Positions 44,063-52,593 of a DNA stretch of 64,000 nucleotides are shown in pieces (the first letter of the stretch is position 1; the number at the start of each line of letters is the position of its first letter). Below the pieces are notes generated by a model. The model saw only the letters and a list, made by a program, of their open reading frames with translations. It ran no database searches and was not told the DNA's origin. Source of the DNA: Alphaproteobacteria bacterium (GTDB taxonomy: Bacteria > Pseudomonadota > Alphaproteobacteria > UBA2966); NCBI GenBank assembly GCA_018650465.1, contig JABIFY010000118.1, forward strand, positions 1 to 64,000, in the 5' to 3' direction. The position numbers were made by a program, and so were the translations under genes.

Positions 44063-44563
44063 CTATTGCAACACCGCAGTCTCACGACAGAGGATCATGT
44101 TCACCGCCCGCATACTCATGACAACAATTCCTTGCTGATTGACGACCGTAATGTCAGTGTTAACAACGCCGCGATCCGGTTTTGTTGATGATCGTCTGGT
44201 GCTGACGATATGGACGTTTACATCCAGCACATCTCCCGGACGAACGGGGGCCAGCCAGCGAAGTTCATCCATCCCAGGTGAGGCCAGGCTTGAAACATCG
44301 GACAGATAATGTGGTGCATACAGACTCATCATCAAACCGGCTGTGTGCCAACCGCTGGCGATCAAGCCCTCAAAGGGACCGTTTTCTGCGAATTCAGGCG
44401 TTGTGTGAATGGACTGAGGGTCATACCGCTTGGCAAATTCAAGAACTTCCTGTTCGTTGACCTCAACTGACCCCAAAACATATTTGCTATCTGGTTGATA
44501 ATCTTCAAAAAACCTTTGACGATCAGGATGTGTAAAGCGAAGTTCGGAAGAGGCAGCCGTCAT
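44063..44563 (-). CDS. MaoC-like hydratase/dehydratase
   Basis: A 166-residue hotdog protein with the MaoC pattern FAKRYDPQSIHTTPEFAENGPFEGLIASGWHTAGLMMSLY (the D/H hydratase dyad region) and LRWLAPVRPGDVLDV. It would hydrate an enoyl-CoA in the R-specific direction. It is followed by the fadD-like gene, and both probably act on the same fatty-acid pathway. Confidence 0.82.
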   Translation of the reverse strand: MTAASSELRFTHPDRQRFFEDYQPDSKYVLGSVEVNEQEVLEFAKRYDPQSIHTTPEFAENGPFEGLIASGWHTAGLMMSLYAPHYLSDVSSLASPGMDELRWLAPVRPGDVLDVNVHIVSTRRSSTKPDRGVVNTDITVVNQQGIVVMSMRAVNMILCRETAVLQ

Positions 44564-44680
44564 TTTTCTTTTTCCAGGTCAGGATTAAATATTTTGGCGA
44601 GTTTTCTGCATATCACGCTGAATGACAAGCCTAAATCACCTATCGGCAAAAGCGGAACAGCCCTGGCTGGTTCGCGATCC

Positions 44681-45508
44681 TTAATTGAAAGCCTTTTCAA
44701 CATCGGCAGCTGAAATTCCGGCTTCATCTCCAACGTCATATTTGGAGAAAATTTGCTTAAGGCGGCCAGATTTCCTCAGTTCGCGTAAACCAGAATCAAT
44801 TCGATTTGCCCACAATTTGCCAAAATCATTGTTTTTGAACGCCGCGTGGATAGGAACTCTGTTTCCAAATACATTCGTCCGATCGACTGTGACATCTTCA
44901 GCAAAGCGGGAATTTTTGCGTTTCAGGTCCAGCATTTGAAACACGCTGATCACAACATCGATCCGCTTGCGGGCGATCAGTTCCGAGGCCCTGTCATAGG
45001 CTTTACTGCCAAATATTTCGACCACTGATATGCCTTTATTCTCTTCGATGTGCGCTTGGTATTTACCGCGCCATTTTTCGCCACTAACGACGCCCCATTT
45101 TACTTTTTTCAGACTGTCGAGGCCCGTAAACTTAAACGGAAAGTTTTTTCGGCGCATAACGGCCATAGAGTAATAAACAATCGGCAATTTTGTGGCAGCA
45201 AAGCCATATTTCTTCAGGGGCACGCTGGGCAGAAGAAGAATATCGGTGTCAGATTTTTTCAGTTCTCGCGCCAAACGGGTTTTTGGTAAAATTTGAAATT
45301 TCACCTTTGTTTCGTATTTGGCGGCAATCTCGCTGAGTATGTCGAGAACATAGCCATTGCGAGAGCCTTCGGGGGAATCGCACACGATGGGACACAGCAA
45401 TCCATTGTGGGAGAAAGTCAGAGTGTCCGCCCAAACAGTATTTGGCGTCAGAAACCCAATATTGGACGCAACCACCAAGCCAAGTCGAAGGACAATTTTG
45501 GAACCCAT
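44681..45508 (-). CDS. Periplasmic solute-binding protein, SBP_bac_3-like, orphan
   Basis: A 275-residue exported protein with a signal peptide cleaved after TVWA. The mature protein has an unusual CPIVCDSPEGSRNGYVLDILSEIAAKY beginning with two nearby cysteines, then LARELKKSDTDILLLPSVP and a C-terminal GLRELRKSGRLKQIFSKYDVG. The general arrangement is that of family 3 binding proteins. No permease is adjacent, as with the two other such genes in this window. Confidence 0.68.
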   Translation of the reverse strand: MGSKIVLRLGLVVASNIGFLTPNTVWADTLTFSHNGLLCPIVCDSPEGSRNGYVLDILSEIAAKYETKVKFQILPKTRLARELKKSDTDILLLPSVPLKKYGFAATKLPIVYYSMAVMRRKNFPFKFTGLDSLKKVKWGVVSGEKWRGKYQAHIEENKGISVVEIFGSKAYDRASELIARKRIDVVISVFQMLDLKRKNSRFAEDVTVDRTNVFGNRVPIHAAFKNNDFGKLWANRIDSGLRELRKSGRLKQIFSKYDVGDEAGISAADVEKAFN

Positions 45509-45641
45509 TTCCCGAACCTTCTGATTTATTTGTATTTACAGTTACAAATCGACCAAGTTGTTTCAAGCTCGCTTGTTCACACCCGTAAATACATGTTCCT
45601 TGCTGCCATCTGCCGGACTTGAAACTATGGGAATTACGAAA

Positions 45642-46409
45642 CTACTTTTTGGCAGAAGTTGCCGCCAGGATGGCATCCATTGCCACCATGGTTTCATCCG
45701 TAAACCAGCCCGACCTGGTCGCATCCGTCTTGTTATCCACGGCTGATTGCATATTTGCGAGGGCCTCGGCCCGGATCTGGTGTTTGATGGCGGCATAGGC
45801 CATGGGTGGATTACCGGCATATTCCTTTGCCACGGCAACCGCTCGATCCAGCAATTGATCATCGGCGACGATTTCGTCAATGATCTGCATCTCCAATGCT
45901 GCATCTGACTTGAACAACCGGCCACTTAACAGAACCCGGCGAAAAGAACCCGGAGACAGCTCGGCCTTGGCAATTTCATAAGGTGCCACCGGAAAATTAA
46001 CCCCGACCTTGATTTCTGTCAGACCGAAACGGGATTTTTCATTGGCGACGGTATAGTCCGCCGAAAGGGCAAAGAACATGCCGCCCGCAACAGCAGCGCC
46101 ATTTATGGCAGCGACCACAGGCTTGCGAAAACCATAAATGCCGTTAAAAGCAGCATTTAGACCGTCTACGAGGGCAGTTTGTTCTGTCGTTGAAAAGTCC
46201 TTGATTTCTTTCAGATCGAGCCCTGCGGAAAATAATCCAAGCGCACTACTGATGACGACAGCCCGCACGGCGTCGTCTGTTTCCAGGGTGTTCAGTGTTT
46301 CACCCAACTCAGCCAATACGTCAACACTCATGGCATTGGCTGGTGGGCGGTTGAGGACGAGCTGGGTAATTCCTTCGCCCAGATCATTGAGCTGGATGAC
46401 ATTTGACAT
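45642..46409 (-). CDS. Crotonase-family enzyme, isomerase-like active site
   Basis: A 255-residue enoyl-CoA hydratase/isomerase. The oxyanion region FSAGLDLKEIKDF and FGLTEIKVGVNFP with one catalytic Glu are present, but the segment usually written GGG-x-E reads AGGMFFALSAD, so the second Glu is missing. Delta3-delta2-enoyl-CoA isomerases typically keep only one of the two Glu residues, so an isomerase is at least as likely as a hydratase. ATG 46409 is used rather than the upstream ORF start. Confidence 0.78.
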   Translation of the reverse strand: MSNVIQLNDLGEGITQLVLNRPPANAMSVDVLAELGETLNTLETDDAVRAVVISSALGLFSAGLDLKEIKDFSTTEQTALVDGLNAAFNGIYGFRKPVVAAINGAAVAGGMFFALSADYTVANEKSRFGLTEIKVGVNFPVAPYEIAKAELSPGSFRRVLLSGRLFKSDAALEMQIIDEIVADDQLLDRAVAVAKEYAGNPPMAYAAIKHQIRAEALANMQSAVDNKTDATRSGWFTDETMVAMDAILAATSAKK

Positions 46410-46579
46410 GTGAGGGCCTTTAAATATTGTTGATGAGTTCGTCTGAATTATGCCTTTCTTCTCAGGCAGGTAAACAGGTGACACTGCGAAACCTTATTGA
46501 TTTCAGGATAATCCCTTGACGGTAGGCCAGAACAGGGGCAATCAGGGGGCTGATACTCATAAACCGGAACGGCAGGACT

Positions 46580-47704
46580 ATGTCTGAAAACAAGATCAGG
46601 ATCGCGATACTCGGGGCCAGTGGCTATACAGGGGCCGAATTGGTGCGCCTGTTGTCCCGCCATCCCAATGCGGAAATCGTGGTGCTGACAGCAGACCGCA
46701 AGGCGGGCATGCCTCTGTCACAAGTGTGGCCGCACCTGGCTGGGCTTGATCTGCCGGACATGATCTCGATTGATGATGTTGAATGGGCGGGCGTTGATGT
46801 CGACGTTGTGTTCTGCGCGCTTCCCCATGGTACTACGCAGGAAATTGTCGCCGGACTGCTGCACCAGACCGGGCACGACCTGGTTGATGAGCTGGTTGTT
46901 GAGGAGCGTAAAGATCTCATTTCCGGCATTAAAAAAGATGTCAAAGTTATTGATTTGTCAGCAGATTTCAGGCTGACGAATACAGATACCTATGCTGAAT
47001 GGTACGGCCATGAACATTATGCGCCACATCTTCAGGGTGCCTCCGTTTATGGGCTGGCTGAATTTAATCGTGAAGCCATGAAAGAAGCGCAACTGGTTGC
47101 TTGCCCTGGCTGTTTCCCGACGTCGTCCATCCTTGCCCTGTGGCCTTTGCTTGAAGCGAAATTGATCAAACAAACGGGCATTATCATTGATGCCAAAACC
47201 GGTGTTTCCGGTGCCGGTCGGGCGCTGAAGGAAAATCTCTTGTTTGGCGAAGTCGCTGAAGGCATCAGCGCATATGCTATTGCCAGTCATCGGCACGGAC
47301 CAGAAATTGACCAGGAACTGTCGCGGGCTGTTGGCGAAGATATCGCTGTCACCTTCACACCGCATCTGGTGCCTATGATCAGGGGCATTTTGTCGACCAC
47401 ATATGTGGAATTGGCCGAAGGTTCCAGCGTGGATGACCTGCGCAACGCCCTGGAAGACAGGTATGCGGACGAGCCTTTTGTCAGGGTCTTGCCTGAAGGC
47501 GTCGGCCCCGCAACGGCCAATGTACGAGGATCGAATTTCTGTGACATCAATGTCTTTGCAGACCGGGTTGCAGGACGAGCGATAGTGATTTCTGCCATTG
47601 ATAACCTTGTAAAAGGGGCGTCGGGTGCAGCCGTGCAGAACATGAACATTGCCTTTGGCCTTGATGAAACGCTTGGCCTGGAACAACAACCCCTGTTTCC
47701 TTGA
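46580..47704 (+). CDS. argC: N-acetyl-gamma-glutamyl-phosphate reductase
   Basis: A 374-residue enzyme of arginine biosynthesis that reduces N-acetyl-glutamyl phosphate with NADPH. Landmarks: IAILGASGYTGAELVRLLSRHPNAE, CALPHGTTQEIV, VIDLSADFRL, VACPGCFPTSSIL with the catalytic Cys, and AIASHRHGPEIDQEL. It is followed 12 bases later by the gamma-carbonic anhydrase gene. The rest of the arg pathway is not in the window. Confidence 0.93.
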   Translation: MSENKIRIAILGASGYTGAELVRLLSRHPNAEIVVLTADRKAGMPLSQVWPHLAGLDLPDMISIDDVEWAGVDVDVVFCALPHGTTQEIVAGLLHQTGHDLVDELVVEERKDLISGIKKDVKVIDLSADFRLTNTDTYAEWYGHEHYAPHLQGASVYGLAEFNREAMKEAQLVACPGCFPTSSILALWPLLEAKLIKQTGIIIDAKTGVSGAGRALKENLLFGEVAEGISAYAIASHRHGPEIDQELSRAVGEDIAVTFTPHLVPMIRGILSTTYVELAEGSSVDDLRNALEDRYADEPFVRVLPEGVGPATANVRGSNFCDINVFADRVAGRAIVISAIDNLVKGASGAAVQNMNIAFGLDETLGLEQQPLFP

Positions 47705-47716
47705 GAGTACACCCTG

Positions 47717-48271
47717 ATGAACGAAATGGCTGAGCTGTCGAATGGCGGCACAATTATTCCATTTGGCAGCAAACGCCCGGTCATTGACCCCAAAGCCTGG
47801 ATCGCCCGTGGATCTGTGATCATCGGCGATGTGGAAATCGCCGCGGGTGCCAGTATCTGGTTCAATTCTGTTGTGCGCGCCGACGTGCAGGTCATTCGCA
47901 TCGGTGAAGGGACCAATATTCAGGATGGCTCGGTTATTCACGTCACGCGCAAGACCCACGGAACCTTTATCGGTTCAGACGTCATGGTGGGGCATAAGGC
48001 ACTTATTCATGGCTGTACCCTGCAGGATGCTTGCTTCGTCGGCATGAATGCGACGGTGATGGATGGTGCTGTTGTGGAAACAGGTGCCATGGTGGCTGCC
48101 GGTGCCCTGGTGACGCCCCGCAAGGTGGTCAAGGCAGGAGAGCTCTGGTCTGGATCGCCTGCCAGGCTAATGCGCAAACTGGATGATTCCGAAATCGCTT
48201 ATATCACGGAGAGCGCCCAACATTATGCCAAACTGGCAGAAATGTTTCGCACCGGCGAAGTGCCTGAATAG
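47717..48271 (+). CDS. Gamma-class carbonic anhydrase-like protein
   Basis: A 184-residue left-handed beta-helix protein of the gamma-CA/YrdA/PaaY group. Repeats SIWFNSVVRADV and metal-binding His residues VIHV, GHKALIHGC are visible (three His). Close to ArgC (12 bases), probably co-transcribed. Activity cannot be told from sequence because YrdA-type homologues are often inactive. Confidence 0.83.
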   Translation: MNEMAELSNGGTIIPFGSKRPVIDPKAWIARGSVIIGDVEIAAGASIWFNSVVRADVQVIRIGEGTNIQDGSVIHVTRKTHGTFIGSDVMVGHKALIHGCTLQDACFVGMNATVMDGAVVETGAMVAAGALVTPRKVVKAGELWSGSPARLMRKLDDSEIAYITESAQHYAKLAEMFRTGEVPE

Positions 48272-48297
48272 AACGCTTTTACTGAAATTTCTCCAGA

Positions 48298-48876
48298 TCA
48301 ACTCAGCGGTATCGAATTGTCCGATTTGGAAGCCTGATAAGTGGCTGATAAATCATCATAGGCCAATTTGATTCGTGCAACCTGGGCCGCGGCCGGATCA
48401 CCCGCCAGGGCGATCAGGTCATGGCTTTCCCAAAAATCGTTGCGGCGTTTGTATCCACCATTTTCGACTTTGAAGACTTCCTGCAGGATTTTAAGGTCGT
48501 GCGGAATATTGAAGGCGTCCCGCGTGTCTTCATAACCAAAGAAATAGTAAAAATTATCAAATCCGGTCCAGGTGATCGCTGACAAGCAAAGTGAGCACGG
48601 CTCGTGTGTCGTCAGAAAAATACAGTCAGTTGTGGCAGGTCGTTGATCTTCAGGCATTTCATAGAAAGATTTAAGCGTCGACATTTCGCCGTGCCACAGG
48701 GGGTTTTCTGTTTCGAAATTGGTCCCGGCAACGACCAGGGACAAATCCGATTTTCGCAAAATGGCTGCGCCAAAAACCTTGTTGCCATTTGCAACACCAT
48801 CGCGCGTCAGTGGCACAATGTCGGTCTCGATCACATCCAGTAGTCGACTGGCAAACTCTGGCGCAGTGTTCTGCAA
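48298..48876 (-). CDS. Nucleoside/cytidine deaminase-like zinc hydrolase
   Basis: A 192-residue member of the deaminase superfamily: LWHGEMSTLKSFYEMPE (H-x-E zinc ligand and base) and HEPCSLCLSAITWTG (the PCxxC zinc pair). The N-terminal part FGAAILRKSDLSLVVAGTN resembles guanine-deaminase-like nucleobase deaminases rather than tRNA deaminases. Convergent with the carbonic anhydrase gene. The substrate is unclear. Confidence 0.8.
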   Translation of the reverse strand: MQNTAPEFASRLLDVIETDIVPLTRDGVANGNKVFGAAILRKSDLSLVVAGTNFETENPLWHGEMSTLKSFYEMPEDQRPATTDCIFLTTHEPCSLCLSAITWTGFDNFYYFFGYEDTRDAFNIPHDLKILQEVFKVENGGYKRRNDFWESHDLIALAGDPAAAQVARIKLAYDDLSATYQASKSDNSIPLS

Positions 48877-48999
48877 TTTGTCTCTCCGAAATCAGGTGGT
48901 TCAATAAAATAGATTTGGTCAGGGTTTTGGCGGCAAGTCACGATCCGCATCGAGCATCTGTCAGGTGGCAAGGGCCGGGGAGGGGCACGATTCCTGCTT

Positions 49000-49452
49000 T
49001 CAACTGCCTTTGGCGTCGTTGATGACAATCTCAAGCGCTTCATATTCTTCGCAATCGATGCCACATATTTGTTTGAGACGTCCAAGCAGCTGAACGGCAA
49101 GATGCATTCGTCCCGTCTCGACATACAGTTCGCCCAGATATTCATGCGCGCCCTTATGATTGGATTGCAGGATAAGGGCTTTTTTGTATTCGGCTTCGGC
49201 CTTTTTTAGTTCCCCAAGCTTTCGATGACTGAAGGCAAGATAATTCCACGCATTTGCATTGCTGCTGTCATCACGCAAAAGGGGTTCAAGCAATGAAACA
49301 GCTTCACCGTAATTCTTTGCCTTGACCGCTTTTTCAGCCAACAAATAGCTGGCATTTGCTGTATCTGAGTCTGAGCTGTCGGAACTTGCCGCAAGAACCG
49401 GTGACGACATCAAAATTCCAGCCATAAGAGAAATTGCGAATAATTGTTTCAA
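49000..49452 (-). CDS. Secreted TPR-repeat protein
   Basis: A 150-residue exported protein. TTG 49452 follows a strong AGGAGGT and begins a signal peptide (KQLFAISLMAGILMSSPVLA). The rest is tetratricopeptide repeats: LLEPLLRDDSSNANAWNYLAFSHRKLGELKKAEAEYKKALILQ and HKGAHEYLGELYVETGRMHLAVQLL, ending with a cysteine pair CGIDCEEYEAL. It probably binds periplasmic partners; the role is unknown. Confidence 0.75.
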   Translation of the reverse strand: MKQLFAISLMAGILMSSPVLAASSDSSDSDTANASYLLAEKAVKAKNYGEAVSLLEPLLRDDSSNANAWNYLAFSHRKLGELKKAEAEYKKALILQSNHKGAHEYLGELYVETGRMHLAVQLLGRLKQICGIDCEEYEALEIVINDAKGS

Positions 49453-49533
49453 AGTACACCTCCTGTTTTTATCAATATAACTCTGGTTCTGAAATTTGTA
49501 ATCAGGTGAAGGCACACATCCGCGTGAAATAGA

Positions 49534-49558
49534 GCGTTTCCGGGTTTCTCGGAAACGC
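49534..49558. other. Strong hairpin in the 3' flank of the exporter gene
   Basis: GCGTTTCCG (49534-49542) pairs perfectly with CGGAAACGC (49550-49558) around a 7-base loop. An outer possible stem joins GCACAC (49512-49517) with GTGTGC (49579-49584). On the minus strand only a short T-rich stretch follows. It could be a weak terminator for the exporter gene ending at 49678 or a structured RNA element. The other intergenic bases between 49453 and 49677 show nothing more. Confidence 0.4.
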
Positions 49559-49677
49559 AGCGTTGCTTTAAGCCCAAGGTGTGCGCCAATAAATGAAGCA
49601 GAAGCTATTCCGTTTAAACCGGAATCGCCTTGGCTGGTTTGATTGTCGCAAGAGTAATTTCAACTAACTGGGCATCT

Positions 49678-50565
49678 TCAGAGACGTCGAAAATCCAGAT
49701 GTGCAATCCACAATCCGGCGATCACAGATATGAGGCCGATCAGGAATATGCCCGATACCGTCTCGCCGAGCAGCGCTGATCCGAGCGCCGTCGCAATGAT
49801 GGGACCCAGGGAGAGGAAAAGAGCCACACGGGTCGGGGTCGCATGTTTCAGGGCATATAACCAGGTGTAATAGCCAACGCTGGAGGCAATGCCAATGAAA
49901 ATGACGGCAAGCCAGCCGTGAAAAGTAAATTCAGGAACAGTTTCAAAGAAACCCTCCGTGGCCGCGGGAAAAGCCAGGAACAGGACCGAGGCCAGCATGG
50001 CGAAAACACTCACCTGAAGTGGCGGATATTTTTTCAGATAAGGTCGATAAAAAACTGAACAGATTGCACCAGTGAAGGCAGAGGCGAGAACAACCAGCAC
50101 ACCCGGCCAAAAGCCGCTGATTTGATCCGGCAGGGCGATGTTGTCCGATACGGCCAGGCCAATGCCGATGACAGACAGTGATACACCCGCTGATTTGGCT
50201 ATGGTCAGGGCTTCTAGCCGCAGGACCGCTGCCAGCAGCATTGTCATCATCGGGAAGGTCGCAAACAGCAAGGCCCCAAGACCCGAACTGATGAACTGTA
50301 ATCCATAGTTCAGCAAGGCAATCAAAATACCGAATTGGCCTATTCCCAACAAAGCGATGGGCAATAAATCCTTGCGATCAAAGCTGATGCGACGCATAAG
50401 CAGAAACGGTATGATCAAACCCAGTGTCCCGATAGTGTAGCGCAGCAGGGCAAGGGAAGCGGGGTCCGTTTCTGCGATAACAAAACGGGTTGCGACCATG
50501 GCAGCACCAACCAGAATGCCGCTGGTTGTTCCGGCTAAAATAGCCAGCCAGTCGGTTCTGCTCAC
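49678..50565 (-). CDS. EamA/DMT-family exporter
   Basis: A 295-residue transporter of ten helices in two EamA repeats: LLRYTIGTLGLIIPFLLM and GLGALLFATFPMMTMLLAAVL in the first half, and GIASSVGYYTWLYALKHATPTRVALFLSLGPIIATALGSALLGE in the second. It would export an amino acid or metabolite. Its start overlaps the MarR-GNAT gene by 4 bases, so that regulator probably controls it. Confidence 0.85.
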   Translation of the reverse strand: MSRTDWLAILAGTTSGILVGAAMVATRFVIAETDPASLALLRYTIGTLGLIIPFLLMRRISFDRKDLLPIALLGIGQFGILIALLNYGLQFISSGLGALLFATFPMMTMLLAAVLRLEALTIAKSAGVSLSVIGIGLAVSDNIALPDQISGFWPGVLVVLASAFTGAICSVFYRPYLKKYPPLQVSVFAMLASVLFLAFPAATEGFFETVPEFTFHGWLAVIFIGIASSVGYYTWLYALKHATPTRVALFLSLGPIIATALGSALLGETVSGIFLIGLISVIAGLWIAHLDFRRL

Positions 50566-51491
50566 AAATCCAGTTCCCAGATTTCGGACACAAGATCAAC
50601 GCCGAAGTTACGCCCGGGCTCTTCGTCAATCATTTCAAATCCTGCTTTGGCATACATGTTACGCGCAGCTGTCAGCACGTCATTGGTCCAAAGGGTCATC
50701 TTTTTGTAGCCTTTACGCCGGGCAAATCCCAGGCACTCGTTTAACAAGGCCTTGCCGATTCCCAGGCCCTGGGCCTTTTGATCAATGATCATCAGACGCA
50801 ACTTTGAAATCTTGTCATCCACCCGGACAACAAAAGCCGAGCCAACGAATTCACCATCGACTTCAGCGATCCAGCTACATTCCGTTTCCGGGTCAAAGTT
50901 ATCGAGAAACTCCGCCGATATTTTCGCGACCAAGGCTTCAAAGGTGTGATCCCAGCCGAATTGCTCGACGTAAAGACTGCCGTGCAGACTAATAACCTTC
51001 CCCATGTCGCCTGGCCTGTGAGGGCGTAGCATGAAGGTCTTACCGCTGTTGTTAACAGGTGAGAGCAGGGTCTGAATGCGCGTCATGGCCTCTGTCAGGC
51101 GGTCCTGGTCCTGTTCTGTCAGGTGTTCCAGCAACCGTGCATTGGCTGCAATGGAATCAGCATTCAGAATTGCGAATTCGGCCTTACCGGCATCTGTCAG
51201 ACTGAGGTTTGATTTTCGTCGGTCCTCGGAAACAGTATGCTTGACCACAAGGCCTTTTGTCGTCAGGCCCCGTATCATTCTGCTCAGATAACCGGGATCC
51301 AGCGAAAGATCGTGACAGAGTTCTTTGGCCGTAGCCTCTCCACGCGCGGCCAGTTCATAAATTACGCGGGCTTCAGCCAATGGAAATTTGCTATTCAGTA
51401 ATCCTTCGTGAAGCACGCCGATTTGTGCCGTATGAAAACGGTTAAACGACCTGAGCGATTCGATGCTGGTTTTTTTGACGGGTTCTGGCAT
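50562..51491 (-). CDS. MarR-GNAT fusion protein
   Basis: A 309-residue bifunctional protein. Residues about 1-145 are a MarR winged HTH (FPLAEARVIYELAARGEATAKELCHDLSLDPGYLSRMIRGL and SEDRRKSNLSLTDAG). From about residue 150 a GNAT acetyltransferase follows (GLGIGKALLNECLGFARR, YAKAGFEMID). Such fusions are widespread, with the acetyltransferase as sensor or effector. Overlaps the exporter start, and a palindrome is present upstream. Confidence 0.87.
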   Translation of the reverse strand: MPEPVKKTSIESLRSFNRFHTAQIGVLHEGLLNSKFPLAEARVIYELAARGEATAKELCHDLSLDPGYLSRMIRGLTTKGLVVKHTVSEDRRKSNLSLTDAGKAEFAILNADSIAANARLLEHLTEQDQDRLTEAMTRIQTLLSPVNNSGKTFMLRPHRPGDMGKVISLHGSLYVEQFGWDHTFEALVAKISAEFLDNFDPETECSWIAEVDGEFVGSAFVVRVDDKISKLRLMIIDQKAQGLGIGKALLNECLGFARRKGYKKMTLWTNDVLTAARNMYAKAGFEMIDEEPGRNFGVDLVSEIWELDL

Positions 51492-51522
51492 TTTCAACCT
51501 GTTTGCATGAGCTGTTCTATAG

Positions 51523-51565
51523 TCAAGTAATTAATTGATTATGTCAAATAATATTGTAATATTGT
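51523..51565. promoter_or_regulatory. MarR-type palindrome and tandem repeat
   Basis: TCAAGTAATTAATTGA (51523-51538) is a near-perfect palindrome 32 bp upstream of the MarR-GNAT start. A tandem AATATTGTAATATTGT follows (51550-51565). AT-rich palindromes of this size are typical for MarR-family regulators. The direct repeat lies toward the rhodanese gene and may be a second site or promoter DNA. Confidence 0.5.
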
Positions 51566-51627
51566 TATGTTTGGCAGATGTGTGATACGTGAACGTTATT
51601 TCTTAAAACCAATTCCGGAGCCTACCG

Positions 51628-52041
51628 TTGGAAATTCAGGATTTTACACCGATTATCTTTATTGCAGTTACCCTTATCGGGTTTCACTTTTTGCGCCAAC
51701 GCATGATGGGGGCAGCTGTGACGCCGGAGGAACTGGCAGAGCAAATGAAGACCAATGACGTCAAGATAATCGATGTGCGTAGCGAGGGTGAGTTCACGGG
51801 CAACCTTGGTCACATTGAAGGCGCGGTAAATATACCCGTCGGGAATCTGGCGGAAGAGATTCTTGGCCTGGGCAAAGCCAGCGACCAGCAAAAAAACGAA
51901 ATGATCGTCACGATCTGTCGGACCCATAACCGGTCACCACGGGCTGCGCGCATGCTGCGCGACGTGGGATTCAAGAATGTTGTTGTGCTTAAGGGTGGCA
52001 TGATGGCCTGGAACAGCAAGAAGCTGCCGGTCGAAAAATAG
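51628..52041 (+). CDS. Membrane-anchored rhodanese-like protein
   Basis: A 137-residue protein with an N-terminal helix (FTPIIFIAVTLIGFHFL) and a rhodanese domain (VKIIDVRSEGEFTGNLGHIEGAVNIPVG). The active site loop VTICRTHNRSPRAAR carries the catalytic Cys. It moves sulfane sulfur or binds targets. TTG 51628 is supported by GGAG upstream. Divergent from the MarR-GNAT gene. Confidence 0.8.
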   Translation: MEIQDFTPIIFIAVTLIGFHFLRQRMMGAAVTPEELAEQMKTNDVKIIDVRSEGEFTGNLGHIEGAVNIPVGNLAEEILGLGKASDQQKNEMIVTICRTHNRSPRAARMLRDVGFKNVVVLKGGMMAWNSKKLPVEK

Positions 52042-52242
52042 CCAGATTCAGTCCAATCATTGAAAATCTGGCCCATGGCAGCAATAAATATTCTGAAAGC
52101 GACATTCGATATTCTATGAACGTATGCGTTTTTTGCATGTCTATCCTGCAAAATTATTGGATTGCATCGCTAAAATTTAGGCGTATATGAGGGGTTCAAG
52201 AGCACCGAAGTTCTGACGATTTTTTTATAAAGGAGACCCGTC

Positions 52243-52488
52243 ATGGCAAGTCAGAATGAAATTAACTCCGTTGCACCTTACTCAGGTATCGCCGCAACGA
52301 TCAGCGAAATCATTTCCCCTGTTGTTATATCAATTGCGAACGGCCTGGTTTATCTTTCAGGCAAGGCAGCCAAAATGGTTGCGCGCAAACAGGAGAGTAA
52401 CGTGCAAAGCCACGTTGTTTCAGCACCTCATGTTGCCATGATCATGGTTCCCGGTAATTTTGTGACGGATGCCTTTACCCGTCGATAA
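52243..52488 (+). CDS. Small hypothetical protein with own terminator
   Basis: An 81-residue protein starting MASQNEINSVAPYSGIA with one hydrophobic stretch (ISEIISPVVISIANGLVYL), then a basic linker (KMVARKQ) and a second hydrophobic piece. The ATG follows AAAGGAG. A strong terminator ends it at 52545-52575, supporting real expression. Family unknown. Confidence 0.55.
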   Translation: MASQNEINSVAPYSGIAATISEIISPVVISIANGLVYLSGKAAKMVARKQESNVQSHVVSAPHVAMIMVPGNFVTDAFTRR

Positions 52489-52544
52489 TGCCCCGTCGAT
52501 AATGCTCCGTCGCTAATTCCATCGAGAAATTACTGTTCACATGA

Positions 52545-52575
52545 AAAAGCCCGCCTTTACGGCGGGCTTTTTTTG
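52545..52575. terminator. Bidirectional Rho-independent terminator
   Basis: AAAAGCCCGCC and GGCGGGCTTTTT form a perfect stem around TTTAC with A- and T-runs on the two sides. It serves both the small plus-strand gene ending at 52488 and the minus-strand permease ending at 52594. Confidence 0.9.
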
Positions 52576-52593
52576 TTTGGAAGTGAACGGTCG

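Noticed and set aside
46958-47959. Minus-strand ORF of 333 codons
   Set aside because: Antisense to argC and the carbonic anhydrase gene, both with clear catalytic motifs. Its composition (many His, Arg and Asn in random order) looks like a shadow.
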